From the NCBI GenBank assembly GCA_026119855.1, contig JAOWBW010000251.1, positions 806,001-870,000 of the forward strand: DNA of 64,000 bases. Reading direction: 5' to 3'. Under the pieces are notes generated by a model. That model worked only from the letters and a program-made list of their open reading frames with translations, ran no database searches and was not told where the DNA came from. Below are positions 19,037-29,352 of the stretch, in pieces; position 1 is the first letter of the stretch; the number at the start of each line of letters is the position of its first letter. The position numbers were made by a program, and so were the translations under genes. The DNA is from Campanula takesimana (taxonomy: Eukaryota > Streptophyta > Magnoliopsida > Asterales > Campanulaceae).

Positions 19037-19607
19037 CCTACGTATCTCTTTCGAGAATCAAGCCTCCGTAGTTCTAACTCAAACTATCAATCAAACACAG
19101 ACAATGGTCGGTTCCGGTTTCCCAGTTTACCTACGTATCTCTCTCGAGAATCAGACCAAACGTAGTTCAGGTTTATTAAAATTTAAAGCAGGGGGTAGCA
19201 TTGAGATGCGATATCTCTTTTCTGGGGATGGGGGTTGGCATTGAGACATGGTTATGAGAATGGGCGACTGAGCTCACCAAGGTAAGCTGCCTACGTATCC
19301 CTTGCGGGAATCAAATCGCGGCGTAGTTCTGGGGAGGTACAACTCGGGCCCCCGAGATGACCAAGGTGGAATAACATAACTTCAACTGGGGAACGTACGA
19401 CGTTGCGCAGTTCGGGGGAGGTAATCTCGGGCGCACGAGAAGACCAGGGTGGAACAACATAGCATTACTGGGGAGTTGCATTGAGAAGCGAAGTCTCTTT
19501 GCTGGGGGGTTGGTATTTGACCAACAAATTGCGAGAATTGGCGACTGAGTCCAACGTTGTGAACTGCCTACGTATCCCGCCGTGGGAATCAAGTCGAGTC
19601 GTAGTTC
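19037..19607 (+). promoter_or_regulatory. Four copies of the CTACG/CGTAG two-stem hairpin
   Basis: Copies lie at 19037-19074, 19130-19168, 19290-19329 and 19567-19607. All start CCTACGTAT and end CGTAGTTC, giving a fixed outer stem. The inner stem is TCTC/GAGA in the first two and TCCC/GGGA in the last two, with loops TTTC, TCTC, TTGC and GCCGT; the pairs change together and pairing is kept. GAATCA follows the inner stem each time. The 3' UTR copies at 22182 and 2037 use CCTC/GAGG. Confidence 0.75.
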
Positions 19608-19884
19608 TGATTAGAACCGACTCGAACAATTAAGAGAAGGTTTAAGACCAACACGACTCAAGGGTTGACGCAAGGTACAATCCGAGTAAAGGGTGCATTG
19701 AGATTTGATCTCTCTTTGCAAAGGGATGGAAATCATGAAGGGAGAACGTACGACGTTGCGCAGTTCGGGGGAGGTTATCTCGGGCGCCCGAGAAGACCAG
19801 GGTGGAACAACATATCTTTTCAAAAGGGGGACCTACGACGTTGCGCAGTTCGGGGGAAGTAATCCCGATCTTTCGAGAAAACTG
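19319..19884 (+). repeat. Second hairpin family with TCTCGGG palindromes
   Basis: A roughly 60-bp unit, CGTTGCGCAGTTCGGGGGAGGTAAT plus a palindrome plus GAAGACCAGGGTGGAACAACAT in consensus, occurs at about 19319, 19398, 19751 and 19829. Palindrome cores are CTCGGGCCCCCGAG, TCTCGGGCGCACGAGA and TCTCGGGCGCCCGAGA; the fourth copy is decayed. Units alternate with the CTACG/CGTAG hairpins in the same leader. Confidence 0.65.
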
Positions 19885-20506
19885 AGGGCAATAAACAACT
19901 GAAGCCATTTATGTACACAAACTAAAATCAAGGATACGCTGCATTCTGCGCCGTCCAGATTCTTCTGCCTTTGTTTTTGCTGTGTGATGAGATTTTTGTA
20001 CTTTTTTAAGCGAGAGACCATCGCTTTGTGTGATCCACTGGTGTTGTTTTAACCCCGACTGATTCTTTTTTGCTATTGGGAGGGATAACAGGATCGGCTT
20101 CGTCCGTTGATCTGCAAGTTAGCTTTGCATGCAGTGGCAGATGTGATTCACACAGATAAAAATTGGATTATTCTGACCGAACACAATCTTTCTTTTATTC
20201 TGAAATTCCGGATACTCTTTTTTTTTTTTTTTTTTTTTTGAATGACACCGATTCGCGATTAATGACCAACACTGAATCAAGCCCGGATTTCAGAGGGCGG
20301 CTGCGGTTATATTCATGATAAAGGGGACAAGGTTCAATGCCTAGGGATGAGGACAAGGAAAATGTCAGCTTTTCTAAGAGCCGCCGTACGGACGACTGAC
20401 ACCTTCTGCTGGGTTTTTGACTTTTCGAACCTTCCTTTTGGCTAGGGGGGACGGGGAGACAACCCCTTTTGGAATACTGATGATTTAGGCCGAGTTTTTG
20501 GGAGGT

Positions 20507-20513
20507 TATAAAA
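20507..20513 (+). promoter_or_regulatory. TATA box of the antisense ORF in C
   Basis: TATAAAA followed by a GGGGAGGGGGAG tract and a pyrimidine-rich stretch (CTTCTCCTTCTTTCC) lies 94 bp upstream of the ATG at 20601. This is a good match to a plant core promoter, with transcription expected to start near 20540. It points away from the LTR promoter. Confidence 0.6.
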
Positions 20514-20600
20514 GGGGAGGGGGAGCTCTTCTTATTTCTCACACCAACCAACTTCTCCTTCTTTCCTGCTTTGCATCCTTTAGCTCATTTCCCTTCTAAA

Positions 20601-22014
20601 ATGGCTAATCTTGGCCAAACCCTGGTTAACATCGAAGAATACCGGGTAGGACTCGACTGCTGGGTGAATTCATACCCAAATAATGTACGAGCGGTGCTAG
20701 CAGAAAACTATCATTTCAAGTTTCTCTTTACTCTGAGGAAGCTTCCCATTCAGTGGGAGATGATCTGCGGTGCTTCTGTTTTCTGGTCAACCCGGACCCA
20801 CTTGTTCAATTTCAATCAAGACGAACTGTGTCCCACCTTTGAGGAATTCTGCGCCATTACAGGCAATACCATTTACGGCGAGGCCATGGTGCCCACTTCC
20901 CGCAGGACACCTGCTCGGTGGCTCATTGAAACCTTCGGCTTTGATATTGACTTCTCAAGGGTTCTCCTTCATGGGACCCACCTTGACATTACTTGCTTCC
21001 CCGAACTCTTTGGCGAGGCTGACCCTCATAACCCGGTGTACTCCGACCGTAGGGACTTTGCCTTGGTTATGTGCCTATTTGCAGAGATGTTTTTTTGTTT
21101 CTTACGATGGCTTCATCGACTCAAGGATGGTGGACATCGTTGATTCTTGCAAGCGTGGTGCCGGCAATGTGATGACTGTCCTCTTGGCTGAGACTTTGCA
21201 TGGGCTGGACGGCTACTATCCCAGAGGTGATGCTTTCACGTCGGGCAGCCCCATTCTATTGCAGATCTGGCTTCAGGAGCATCTCAAGATCATTCGGCCG
21301 GTGTCGAATCCAGACTATACCCCTTCTATGCTTCCAAGGCGAGGTTTATACAGGCAAAACTGCACTACCGTCAAGGAGTGGGTTGGACACTTTTGGCGGA
21401 TCACATCGGCAGACATCACATGGGTGCCTCCGCATTGGGGTTTGAGCAGGTATCTCATTACGAGTGCGGGTCATTCCTTCATCTGGCTGGCTGGGCTTCG
21501 CTCCACCACTTTCTACTTGGGCCAATGGGTGGCTCGCCAGTTCGGACAAGTCCAAGGGATCCCCTTTTCTGACCTTCCCATCACAGATAATTTGCCGGTG
21601 AGTACCAACATATGCAACTTGATCAAAGCGGTTTGGTATCAGAATGGTGCACACATCGGTCGAGGCAGGCGCCGGGGTGAAGGGGACACATTTTATGAAA
21701 CCACTTTGGAATATCTTGAGTGGTTGGGCCCTCAAATTGCTGAAGAAACCGCTACCATTGCAGCTTTGGTACTGGAGCTCGTAGGTCCAGAAATTCTGTC
21801 TGGGGATTACTATTCCCAGATAACAGGGCCGACAGTTTTCCAGAATCAGATTGGCGGGAGTCAACCACGCAGCGGTCATCGATCCGGACGCCGCAGAAAT
21901 GATCGGGGCTCAACTTCAAGGAACACCCAGCCTGATGCAACGAACTCTGAGAATCAAAGGGGAGAAAGCTCGACGGGTCCTTATCCGAACGTGTTCGATC
22001 GTCTCAGTCCCTGA
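20601..22014 (+). pseudogene. Antisense ORF of element C, plant-mobile-domain-like, one frameshift
   Basis: The reading starts at ATG 20601 (MANLGQTLVNIEEYRVGLD) and runs in one frame to about 21088, then continues in another frame to TGA at 22012-22014. The break lies in a run of seven T at 21089-21095 within the FAEMFF segment; one extra T explains it. Both halves align with the ORF of A: FKFLFTLRKLPIQWE, FWSTRTHLFNF, AETLHGLD, VPPHWGL and QWVARQFGQVQGIP. The C-terminus is rich in R, S and G. It is about the same length as in A once the shift is allowed for. Confidence 0.8.
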
Positions 22015-22181
22015 ATAAAGTTTCAGTTATTTTCGCTTTAATCCTTGGTTGCCACGCCAAGATGATGTGCTTTTATTTCAAAGTTTGTTGTGTTTGTTTT
22101 TCCTTTTGAATGTAATGTTTGCAAGTTCAACGTGGGGAATAAAAAGCTTTCTTTACTTTTAATGACCGGACCCGAAGGTTG

Positions 22182-22219
22182 CCTACGTTCCTCTTTAGAG
22201 GCTCAGGTCAACGTAGTTC
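22182..22219 (+). promoter_or_regulatory. Two-stem hairpin in the 3' UTR of the C antisense ORF
   Basis: CCTACG...CGTAGTTC outer stem with an inner CCTC/GAGG stem around TTTA, 168 bp after the antisense stop. It is nearly identical to the motif at 2037-2077 in element A outside the loop, including the upstream ACCCGAAGGTTG and the GCTCAGGTC arm. The two host elements are otherwise strongly diverged here, which suggests selection. Confidence 0.7.
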
Positions 22220-22260
22220 GACACATTTACATGAAATTTTGCGCGCCTCCTGTTTTTTAC

Positions 22261-22292
22261 CTAGAACTGCCCTTTCGGGTTTTCACCTCTAG
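22261..22292 (-). promoter_or_regulatory. GNRA hairpin in the pol 3' UTR of C
   Basis: On the minus strand: CTAGA, GGTGAAAA, CCC-GAAA-GGG, CAGT, TCTAG. It lies 64 bp after the pol stop and matches the two hairpins at 1890-1983 in element A in both stems and in the GAAAA linker. Confidence 0.65.
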
Positions 22293-22356
22293 TGGGGCTG
22301 TTTTTTGCGCTTTTTTTTTTTACAGACTCGATAGGAAACACAAATCTCTGCGTCTT

Positions 22357-24110
22357 CTACGCATAATACTTCTTCAATTTGCTGAGGTTGCAGGGCTGAA
22401 CAAGGTCTTCTCCAAATTCAGTTTGCAGGAACACGGCTCCACCAGACTGTATCTTCTTGACAATGTAGGGGCCCAACCACGGAGACTTCCATTTCCCTCG
22501 GGGGTCGACATAACTTGGTGGATTTTCTCGCAACACAAGATCTCCCATTTTGATATTGCGGTCTTTCACTTTCTTGTTAAATGCTCTGGCAATTCTGCGC
22601 TGGTACGCACGATTGTGCTCAAGGGCCAACAACCGCTTTTCATCGAGCAATGCTAACTCTTCATGGCGACTTTGTAACCAATCAACTTCAGACACTTGAT
22701 TCTCAAGTAGCACTCTCATAGAGGGGATTTCAAGCTCAATCGGGAGAACTGCTTCCATGCCATATGCAAGTGAATAAGGAGTAGCCCCAGTCGGTGTCCG
22801 AACAGATGTGCGGTATCCCCACAAGGCTAAAGGCAGCTTCTCGAACCAATCTTTTCCAGTGATAGCCATCTTTCTAATGATGTTCTCCAGGGTTTTGTTC
22901 GCCGCTTCTACCGCTCCATTGGCTTGGGGTCGATAGGGGGATGACTTGTGTCTGACCACCCGGAATTCATCAAGCAATCGGTTGACTTCCCCTTCAAAGT
23001 GAGTTCCATTATCTGAGATCATCTCATAAGGGACCCCATATCTGTAGAAAATGTTGGTACGAATGAACTCGGCTACCTTCTTGGCATTCAAAACTTTGTA
23101 AGCAGCGGCCTCAACCCACTTGGTGAAGTAATCGATAGCTACGAGCACGTATTCTTGCCCACCCGAACCTTTCGGTTTGACCTGACCAATAATATCTGTC
23201 CCCCATGTGGAGAAAGGCCAAGGAGCAGTTGATTGATAAAGAACGTGTGGCGGCAGATGTTGTAGACTAGCGTACCGCTGATACTGATCACAGGTTCGCA
23301 CTTTCATCATACAATCCTTTTCCATCGTGGTCCAGTAGTACCCTTGCCTCACTATCTTCTTAGCGAGCATGTGCCCATTCATGTGGGGTCCACACAATCC
23401 CCCATGGATTTCATCCATGATTCTATTCGCCTCAGTCTTATCTACACAGAGCAAATTTGGTCCGTGATGATACCTTTTGTACAACTGATCTCCGGAAATC
23501 ACAAATTGGGAGGCCCATCTGCGCATTGCAATCCTTGCCCTTTTGTCCTTTTCTGGAGGGTAGGTCCCATTCCTGAGCACATTCCATACGTCTGTATACC
23601 ACGGCTCTTCATTCTCTTCGCTTTCTAGCTCAATATCCAGGCAGTAGGCTGGGATTGATCTCTTAGTAACCACAAACGGCTTTACCATAACATCTGCAGG
23701 GAATTCCATGATGGAGGCTAGGGTAGCCAATGCATCTACGAATCTGTTTCGGTCCCTTGGGAGATAATGGAATGAGATATCTGAGAAGCGTTCTGTGAGC
23801 GCTACCAGTCGAATATGATACTGCTGTAGTCTTGGATCCAGGATTTTCCATTTTCCCTCGACCTGATTGATGATCAAGGCGGAGTCCCCGAACACTTCAA
23901 TTTCTTTGACCCCTCGATTTAATGCTTCTCCCAGGCCGGCGATGCAAGCCTCATACTCTGCTGTGTTATTCGAACAGTCGAAGTCTAACCGGATAGCAAT
24001 GGGCGTGTGCGCATCACTTGGATCAATGAGCAAGATTCCAATCTGAAACCTCTCTTGTTGGCAGCCCCATCAAAGAAGAGTTGCCACTTATTCTCTGAAC
24101 AATCAACAGT
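22357..24110 (-). pseudogene. Second RNase H and integrase of element C
   Basis: The long frame 24033-22357 holds most of the second RNase H (IAIRLDFDCSNNTAEYEACI, YLPRDRNRF) and a full integrase: zinc finger H and C residues (HGGLCGPHMNGH, CDQY), D in WGTDIIG, D in ISDNGTHF and E in NGAVE. The start of the RNase H domain (FFDGAANKRGF) is in another frame, so a 1-bp indel near 24045 breaks it. The zinc finger's last cysteine is Y (CDQYQRY), a likely loss of metal binding. Otherwise about 65-70% like element A by eye. Confidence 0.85.
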
Positions 24111-25488
24111 GTAGATCCCTTCATCGGGAAACTGAGCTTCTGGTCCGGGCTCAAGATCAAGAGCCAAATCTGCAAGCTGGTCTGCTATCACCCTTCCTTT
24201 AATGGACTTAGGCGTTGCGTAAGTCATATCAAACTCGCTTAAGAGAAAAGCCCACTTGGCCACTCGATTGGACATGGTTGGCCTTTCGAGGATGTACTTC
24301 ACTGGATCCATTCGGGATATAATCTGGACAGGTAAGGATTGCAGATAAATTTTTAATCGCTGCGAGACCCAAACCAAACCGGTACATGCCTTTTCCAACG
24401 CTGAGTAGTTCAATTCACTCCCTTGTAGCTTTCTGCTAACAAAATAGATGGCACTTTCCACCCAGGAGTCCTATTTTTCTTGTGCAAGCATTGCTCCTAC
24501 TGCAGTATCAGTAAATGTTAGGTACAGTCGTAAGGGTTTGTACGAATGAGGTGGCGCCAAGACCGGTGGGCTTGTCAAGTATTCTTTGACCTTTTCAAAA
24601 GCAATCTGGAATTCTTCATCCCATGATCGATCGGTGTCCTTTTTTAGGAGCTTAAAGAGCGGTTCACACATCATGGTTAACTGCCGTATGAATCTGCTAA
24701 TGTATTGAATCCTTCCCAAGAAACCTTTCACCTCTTTTTGAGTTCGAGGTTGAGGCATTTCTGTGATGGCCTTTATTTTGTCGGGGTCGACTTCAATCCC
24801 TTTTTCAGTTACCAAGAAACCTAAGACTTTGCCTCGGACAGTACCGAATGTGCATTTAGCAGGATTCAATTTCATGTGGTACTTCCGCAACCTTTCGAAG
24901 AACTTTCTGAGGTCAATCAGATGCTGAGTGCCTTCTTCAACTGAGTGCACAATCATGTCATCCACGTAGATTTCAAGCTCTTTGTGGATCATGTCATGAA
25001 AAAGGGTCGTAGCACCTCTTTGATAAGTGGTTCCGGCATTTTTAAGACCGAAAGGCATCACAGTATAGCAGAACGTCCCCCACGGGGTGATGAAGGAAGT
25101 TTTCTCTTGATCTTCTACTGCCATCTTAATTTGGTTATAACCCGCCATTCCATCAACGAACGACTTCACTTTGTGCATTGCAACCGAGTCCACCAAAATA
25201 TCAATATTTGGGTAACGGGAAATCATCCTTCGGGCAAGCCTTGTTGAGGTCTCTGAAATCAACACATATCCGGACTTTGCCGTTCGCCTTTTCAACTGTG
25301 ACCATATTGGACAACCATTGGGGATACTCCACAACTCGGATGAAGCCTACTTGTAGCAGCCTCTCGATCTCCTCTTTAACCTGAAGGGCCCACTGCGGCT
25401 TGATTCTGCGTAGTTTCTGCTTGACCGGTTTGGCGTCAGGAAAGGTAGGAATTCGGTGTTCCACGATCGTCGGATCTAACCCTGGCAT
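24111..25488 (-). pseudogene. Reverse transcriptase and RNase H of element C
   Basis: RT starts around 25488 (VEHRIPTFPDAKPVKQKLRR) and has VCVDFRDLNKACPKDDFPLP-type and FCYTVMPFGLKNAG motifs and an intact catalytic YVDD (EIYVDDMIVHS). A frameshift near 25215 splits it. A TAG near 24471 separates RT from the first RNase H (SAIYFVSRKLQGSE, SALEKACTGL), which leads into the KGRVIADQLA segment before the second RNase H. It copied element RNA into DNA; this copy is dead. Confidence 0.85.
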
Positions 25489-26291
25489 GTCTTCATACGA
25501 CCGGCAAACACATCAACAAATTCTTTGAGTAAACTGATCAGCTGTTCCCTGTCAGCCCCTTGCATGAAGCTCCCGATCTTCATTTCTTTGACTTCTTCAT
25601 TCAGCCCCAGATTGATGGTAGACAGATTTTCCCCACAGGCTTCTAATTTTCGTTCCCCACGCTGTTTTGCTAACCTGTTTAACTCGATTAAATAGTCTTT
25701 TTCATCTTGACTTATGTTTTTTAAAGATTCATGATTAACTTTAGTTGTTGTTAAATTTTCATTTGTTAAATCATTTTTTAAAATATTGGCAACCGAGGAG
25801 TAAGCGGAAATAGAGGAAACTTCATTCACAAAAGAGGGGAGTACAAGCTCGGCGACCGCGTCGAGGTCCTCGACAGTGAGGTCCTCTTCGGGAGTCCCGG
25901 AAACAACATTAGATAGCACAAAGGGTTCAAAAGCGGGGCCATCAGGGCGAACATAACCAAACTGCTCCACCAGAGTGTCAGTAGTAGCGAGCGGGCCAGT
26001 GGTTCTGGACCAGTTATTAAGTGGTGCCACTGCCGGCTTGAGGTGCTTCACCGGGTCATAAGCTTCACCATTACCATTTTCGATCATAACCACATATCCG
26101 TCTTCAAGACCAATTCCTTCAAACAACCCGAAGACATCATCTTCTTCATCAATATTCCACGGAATAATCGGGTTCAGTTGCTTATAGGAACTGCCCACAT
26201 CAAAGTTTTCATCGACCATCTTGATATTCTCAAATACTTCCCATCCAGCATGAGGATTTTCATTAATGCCAATAACTGGCTCAAAAGGCAT
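25476..26291 (-). pseudogene. Acidic linker between protease and RT, element C
   Basis: A 271-codon frame of low-complexity, acidic sequence (many D, E, N) leads into RT; it ends in EFVDVFAGRMKTCQG, where relatives have WSYKDMPGLD, so a small indel separates it from RT. B (28416-29252) and D have homologous linkers with the same LxxLLxEFVDVFA end. Its function in Tat elements is not known. Confidence 0.65.
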
Positions 26292-27196
26292 AACATACGC
26301 GACATCTTCAACTTTGCAAACAAAATATCCCTTCCAGGACTTTTCATAAGACGGAGTGGGGGGAGCTTATAGGTCCTTCCACTTTTGATAGCAGTCTGTC
26401 TCTCCCTTTTCTGACGTACAGCTTCGGCGATTTCGGCAGGAGTCGGTTTGTAGCCAAGCCCAAAAGGAAGGAAGAAAAATGGAACATCATCCTTGATAGG
26501 TTCAATACACCCTTGTTGCTCTTTTCCAAGCCCCATCATAGGCAGGAACTTCATCTTCTTGACCATATTCAAGGCCATTGCGTCTCCATACCTGGTCCGC
26601 TTTCTACCAATTAGATCGGTCTCCTTGACATATTCAATAGCATGGATCCGAGCTTGTGGGATCACTTCAAAACCACTCAAGAAGATGCCAGTATCTTTGT
26701 GCTCAATTCCCAAAATCGGGAGGTCATGAACTTGCGTATCATCTTGGGCATGAACTACCACTACATGATTGTCGTGGATGAACTTGATGCACTGATGGTA
26801 GGAGGAAGCTACCCCTCTTACTCCATGGATCCAAGGGCGTCCCAAGAGTAGACTGAATGAGGACTTGATATCAATCACTTGAAATTCAATCGGCATGACA
26901 AGAGGGCCAATGGTGAGAGTGAGAAGGACAACACCCAGAACACAGCGACTGGTGCTATCGTAAGCACGAACCACTTGAGAAGATGGGGCCAAATCAGTTA
27001 TCTTGATTCCCAAATCTGCGAGAACATGCACGGGGCATACATTTACTGAGGAGCCATTATCGATCAAAACACGAGCTAAGTGCTCACCTCCGACCCCAAC
27101 TGTGATGTGCAGAGCCTCGACATGATTAAGACCAATTTTTGGTGCATCGAGATCGGTAAAAGTGATGATATTCCCAAAATGAATGTTGCCGATCAT
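26174..27196 (-). pseudogene. Aspartic protease and G-patch-like motif, element C
   Basis: The protease core shows ARVLIDNGSSVNVCP (active-site D, with N in the usual S/T place) and FSLLLGRPWIH. About 150 residues later comes a glycine-rich MGLGKEQQGCIEPI...PFGLGYKP segment resembling a G-patch, an RNA-binding motif also found after some retroviral proteases. The last part of the frame is shifted relative to the linker at 25476-26291. It would cleave the polyprotein. Confidence 0.75.
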
Positions 27197-27307
27197 GTGG
27201 ACAAGGTCATTGGGAGAAGTCTCGATCGGATGACAGCTTGAGCAAGAGCTTTAACCAACACGTCTCGGTGCTCCTGTGAAGACGAGAGCAAACCCCAAAT
27301 GGATATA

Positions 27308-27511
27308 TTAGCCTGGGTTTTCTTTAACTGGGTCAAGACCGGGTTCTCGCGACCTTCTCTTTCTGAGCGGGGACTTCTTCTTTATCCTTTCCAATTCACT
27401 TGCCTCGGGATTTGGAGGGGATGAGGCTCTTCCCGAGCGAGTGAGGTGATTCATTTCCGCAACCCAAGTGGCCTTTTTAACAGGGCCTTTTGCTCCTAAC
27501 AGCTTTAGCAC
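27308..27511 (-). pseudogene. Gag-protease linker fragment of element C
   Basis: A short frame with NHLTRSGR, a match to the MLTRSGR linker of B and D, followed by basic K/R-rich sequence. A stop follows, and homology resumes at the protease (27196). Sequence upstream is cut off by the N run. Confidence 0.5.
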
Positions 27512-27559
27512 TAGACAAAATCGAATCCCAAGAGATCATATGGAATTCAAAATCTTCGG

Positions 27560-27659
27560 NNNNNNNNNNNNNNNNNNNNNNNNNNNNNNNNNNNNNNNNN
27601 NNNNNNNNNNNNNNNNNNNNNNNNNNNNNNNNNNNNNNNNNNNNNNNNNNNNNNNNNNN
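27560..27659. other. Assembly gap of exactly 100 N
   Basis: The run is exactly 100 bases, the usual placeholder for a gap of unknown size. On its right is RT sequence of element B (ending near QVKHYL); on its left is gag-protease linker of element C. No continuous element can give this order, so at least the 3' half of B and the 5' part of C are missing, or the join is wrong. Confidence 0.95.
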
Positions 27660-28726
27660 CAAGTAATGCTTCACTTGGTCGAAGGCTTCTTGGCACGCGT
27701 CGGTCCATTCTAGAGCCACATTCTTCTTGAGTAGCTTGAAGATTGGCTCGCACATGGAAGTGAGTTGGTGCACAAACCGACTGATGTATTGCAGTCTACC
27801 CATGAAACCTTTGATCTCTTCTGCGTCTTTGGAGGAGGCATGTCAATGATTGCTTGATTTTGGAGGGATATACTTCAATTTCCCTTTCAGTGACCATATA
27901 ACCAAGGACTTTGCCTCGGATAACCCCGAACGTGCACTTTGCAGGGTTGAGCCTCATCTTGTGTTGACGAAGCCTTTCGAAGAACTTGCGGAGATCGATT
28001 AAATGTTGATCATCGGTCCCTTTGGAGTGAATAATCGTGTGAACAATATGTCACGGCTCTTTGGTAGGAAGCCCCAGCGTTTCTTAACCCAAATGGCATG
28101 ACTGTGTAGCAAAAGGTACCCCACGGTGTTGTGAAGGCTGCCTTATGTTGATCTTCCTCGGCCATGAGAATCTGATTGTACCCAGCGAACCCATCCACGA
28201 ATGAGCGAACCTCATAGGCAGCAGTGGAGTCGACCAGCATGTCGATGTTAAGGAGTGGAAAATCATCCTTTGGGGAAGCTTTGTTCAAATCCCGGAAGTC
28301 CACACAAACTCGAACCTTGCCGTTTGCCTTTCTGACTGTCACGATGTTGGCTAACCATGTCGGATACTCGATAACCTTGATGAAACCCACACTGAGGAGT
28401 TTCTCAATCGCTTCTTTAACTTGCAGAGACCATTCTGGCTTGATCTTTCTGAGCTTCTGCTTTACTGGCTTGGCATCTTCTCTGATCGGAATTCTGTACT
28501 CCGCTACCTTTCTGTCCAAACCCGGCATGTCTTTGTATGACCATGCAAACACATCTACGAACTCCCGTAGTAATGCAGTCAATCTGTCTCTGTCGTCCCC
28601 CTTTGAAGAAGCTTCCGATCTTAGTTTCTCTTGGCTCTTCTTCGGTACCCAGATTAACAACATGCAATTCTTCGTCAGCCTCTGGACCATTTTCACCACG
28701 ACTACGGACTTGTTGAGCAAGTTCAT
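27660..28726 (-). pseudogene. Reverse transcriptase of element B, catalytic motif deleted
   Basis: RT sequence from AEYRIPIREDAKPVKQKLRK through VCVDFRDLNKASPKDDFPL and FCYTVMPFGLRNAG to the SRFVHQLTSMCEPIFKLLKK segment next to the gap. Around 28040-28055 about 50 bp are missing compared with element C, removing the YVDD catalytic motif and shifting the frame. Another frameshift lies near 27835. It cannot be functional. Confidence 0.82.
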
Positions 28727-29252
28727 TTAAGTATGTTGTGTTTTCGTGGTCTATTTCATCATAATTTGAATCGTTATTAACTTGTTCATTAAGTTCATTA
28801 TTAGTTAATTCATCATTTATGATGTTTGCAATCTCAGGGTACTTAGAAATATCAAATTTTTCATTAGCAAAGAAAGGAAACACACGCTCGGCTATGGCCT
28901 CCATATCCTCTCGGGTGAGGGTATTAGAGACACTCTCGGACTCGAAAATAAGTGTGAGCCTCTCTTCCTTTGTTGCTGTGCGGGGTATGCAACCCATTTC
29001 TTGGACTAAGAATTCTTCGGATACCACGGGCCCTTTCGTAGAATACCAATTGTTGATCGGCTCGGAACTTGGCGGGATCTCACTGATAGTCTCTTTCATG
29101 GTGACGGTGCCATGGATGGCGTTAACTTGGCATTCATTCATTATGGCAAGCTCTTTGAACATGGAGGCTAAATCTGTCAGTTCTTCCCCCATGATGATTT
29201 CTGTCTCGGACTCTATAGTCACCTTCCTTCCCCACCATTCACGGGGCGACAT
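28416..29252 (-). pseudogene. Acidic linker region of element B
   Basis: Begins MSPREWWGRKVTIESE, continues with acidic, N-rich sequence, and ends in another frame than RT after a 1-bp shift near 28605 (FFKGG). D carries the same region in one frame with gag-side sequence (52575-54185), so the linker is normally part of the polyprotein. Confidence 0.7.
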
Positions 29253-29352
29253 GGGAGTTGGTTCCCTTTTGGATTTCTGGATCTCACAATCGGAGAAGAT
29301 TTCGAGACCGGGCTTTTTGACACCTTATTGTTAACCCATGGCTCGGGAAAGA

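Larger units (their letters stand above)
18936..20506 (+). other. Repeat-rich segment between the 3' LTR and antisense ORF of C
   Basis: No ORF. It begins with the polypurine tract (minus strand, 18936-18945). From 19020 to 19885 it is a mosaic of hairpin-forming units read on the + strand: CTACG/CGTAG two-stem hairpins, TCTCGGG/CCCGAGA palindromes and GAGA..TCTC elements following GCATT. From 19900 to 20500 it is unique sequence with a poly-T run (20219-20239) and the antisense TATA at its end. Confidence 0.7.
15968..27559 (-). mobile_element. Tat-group retrotransposon C (second family), 5' part missing
   Basis: Read on the minus strand: protease and G-patch-like motif, linker, RT, RNase H, second RNase H, integrase, convergent antisense ORF (on +), a long leader of that ORF, polypurine tract and a 2968-bp 3' LTR. 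Gag, primer binding site and 5' LTR are missing at the 100-N gap. The LTR and proteins differ clearly from family A, but the order of parts and the polypurine tract are shared. Confidence 0.88.

Noticed and set aside
22090..22656. 188-codon ORF on the + strand
   Set aside because: It overlaps the integrase of C on the opposite strand and has no recognisable domain; it is a shadow frame.
27468..27713. ORFs spanning the N run
   Set aside because: They exist only because unknown bases are read through.
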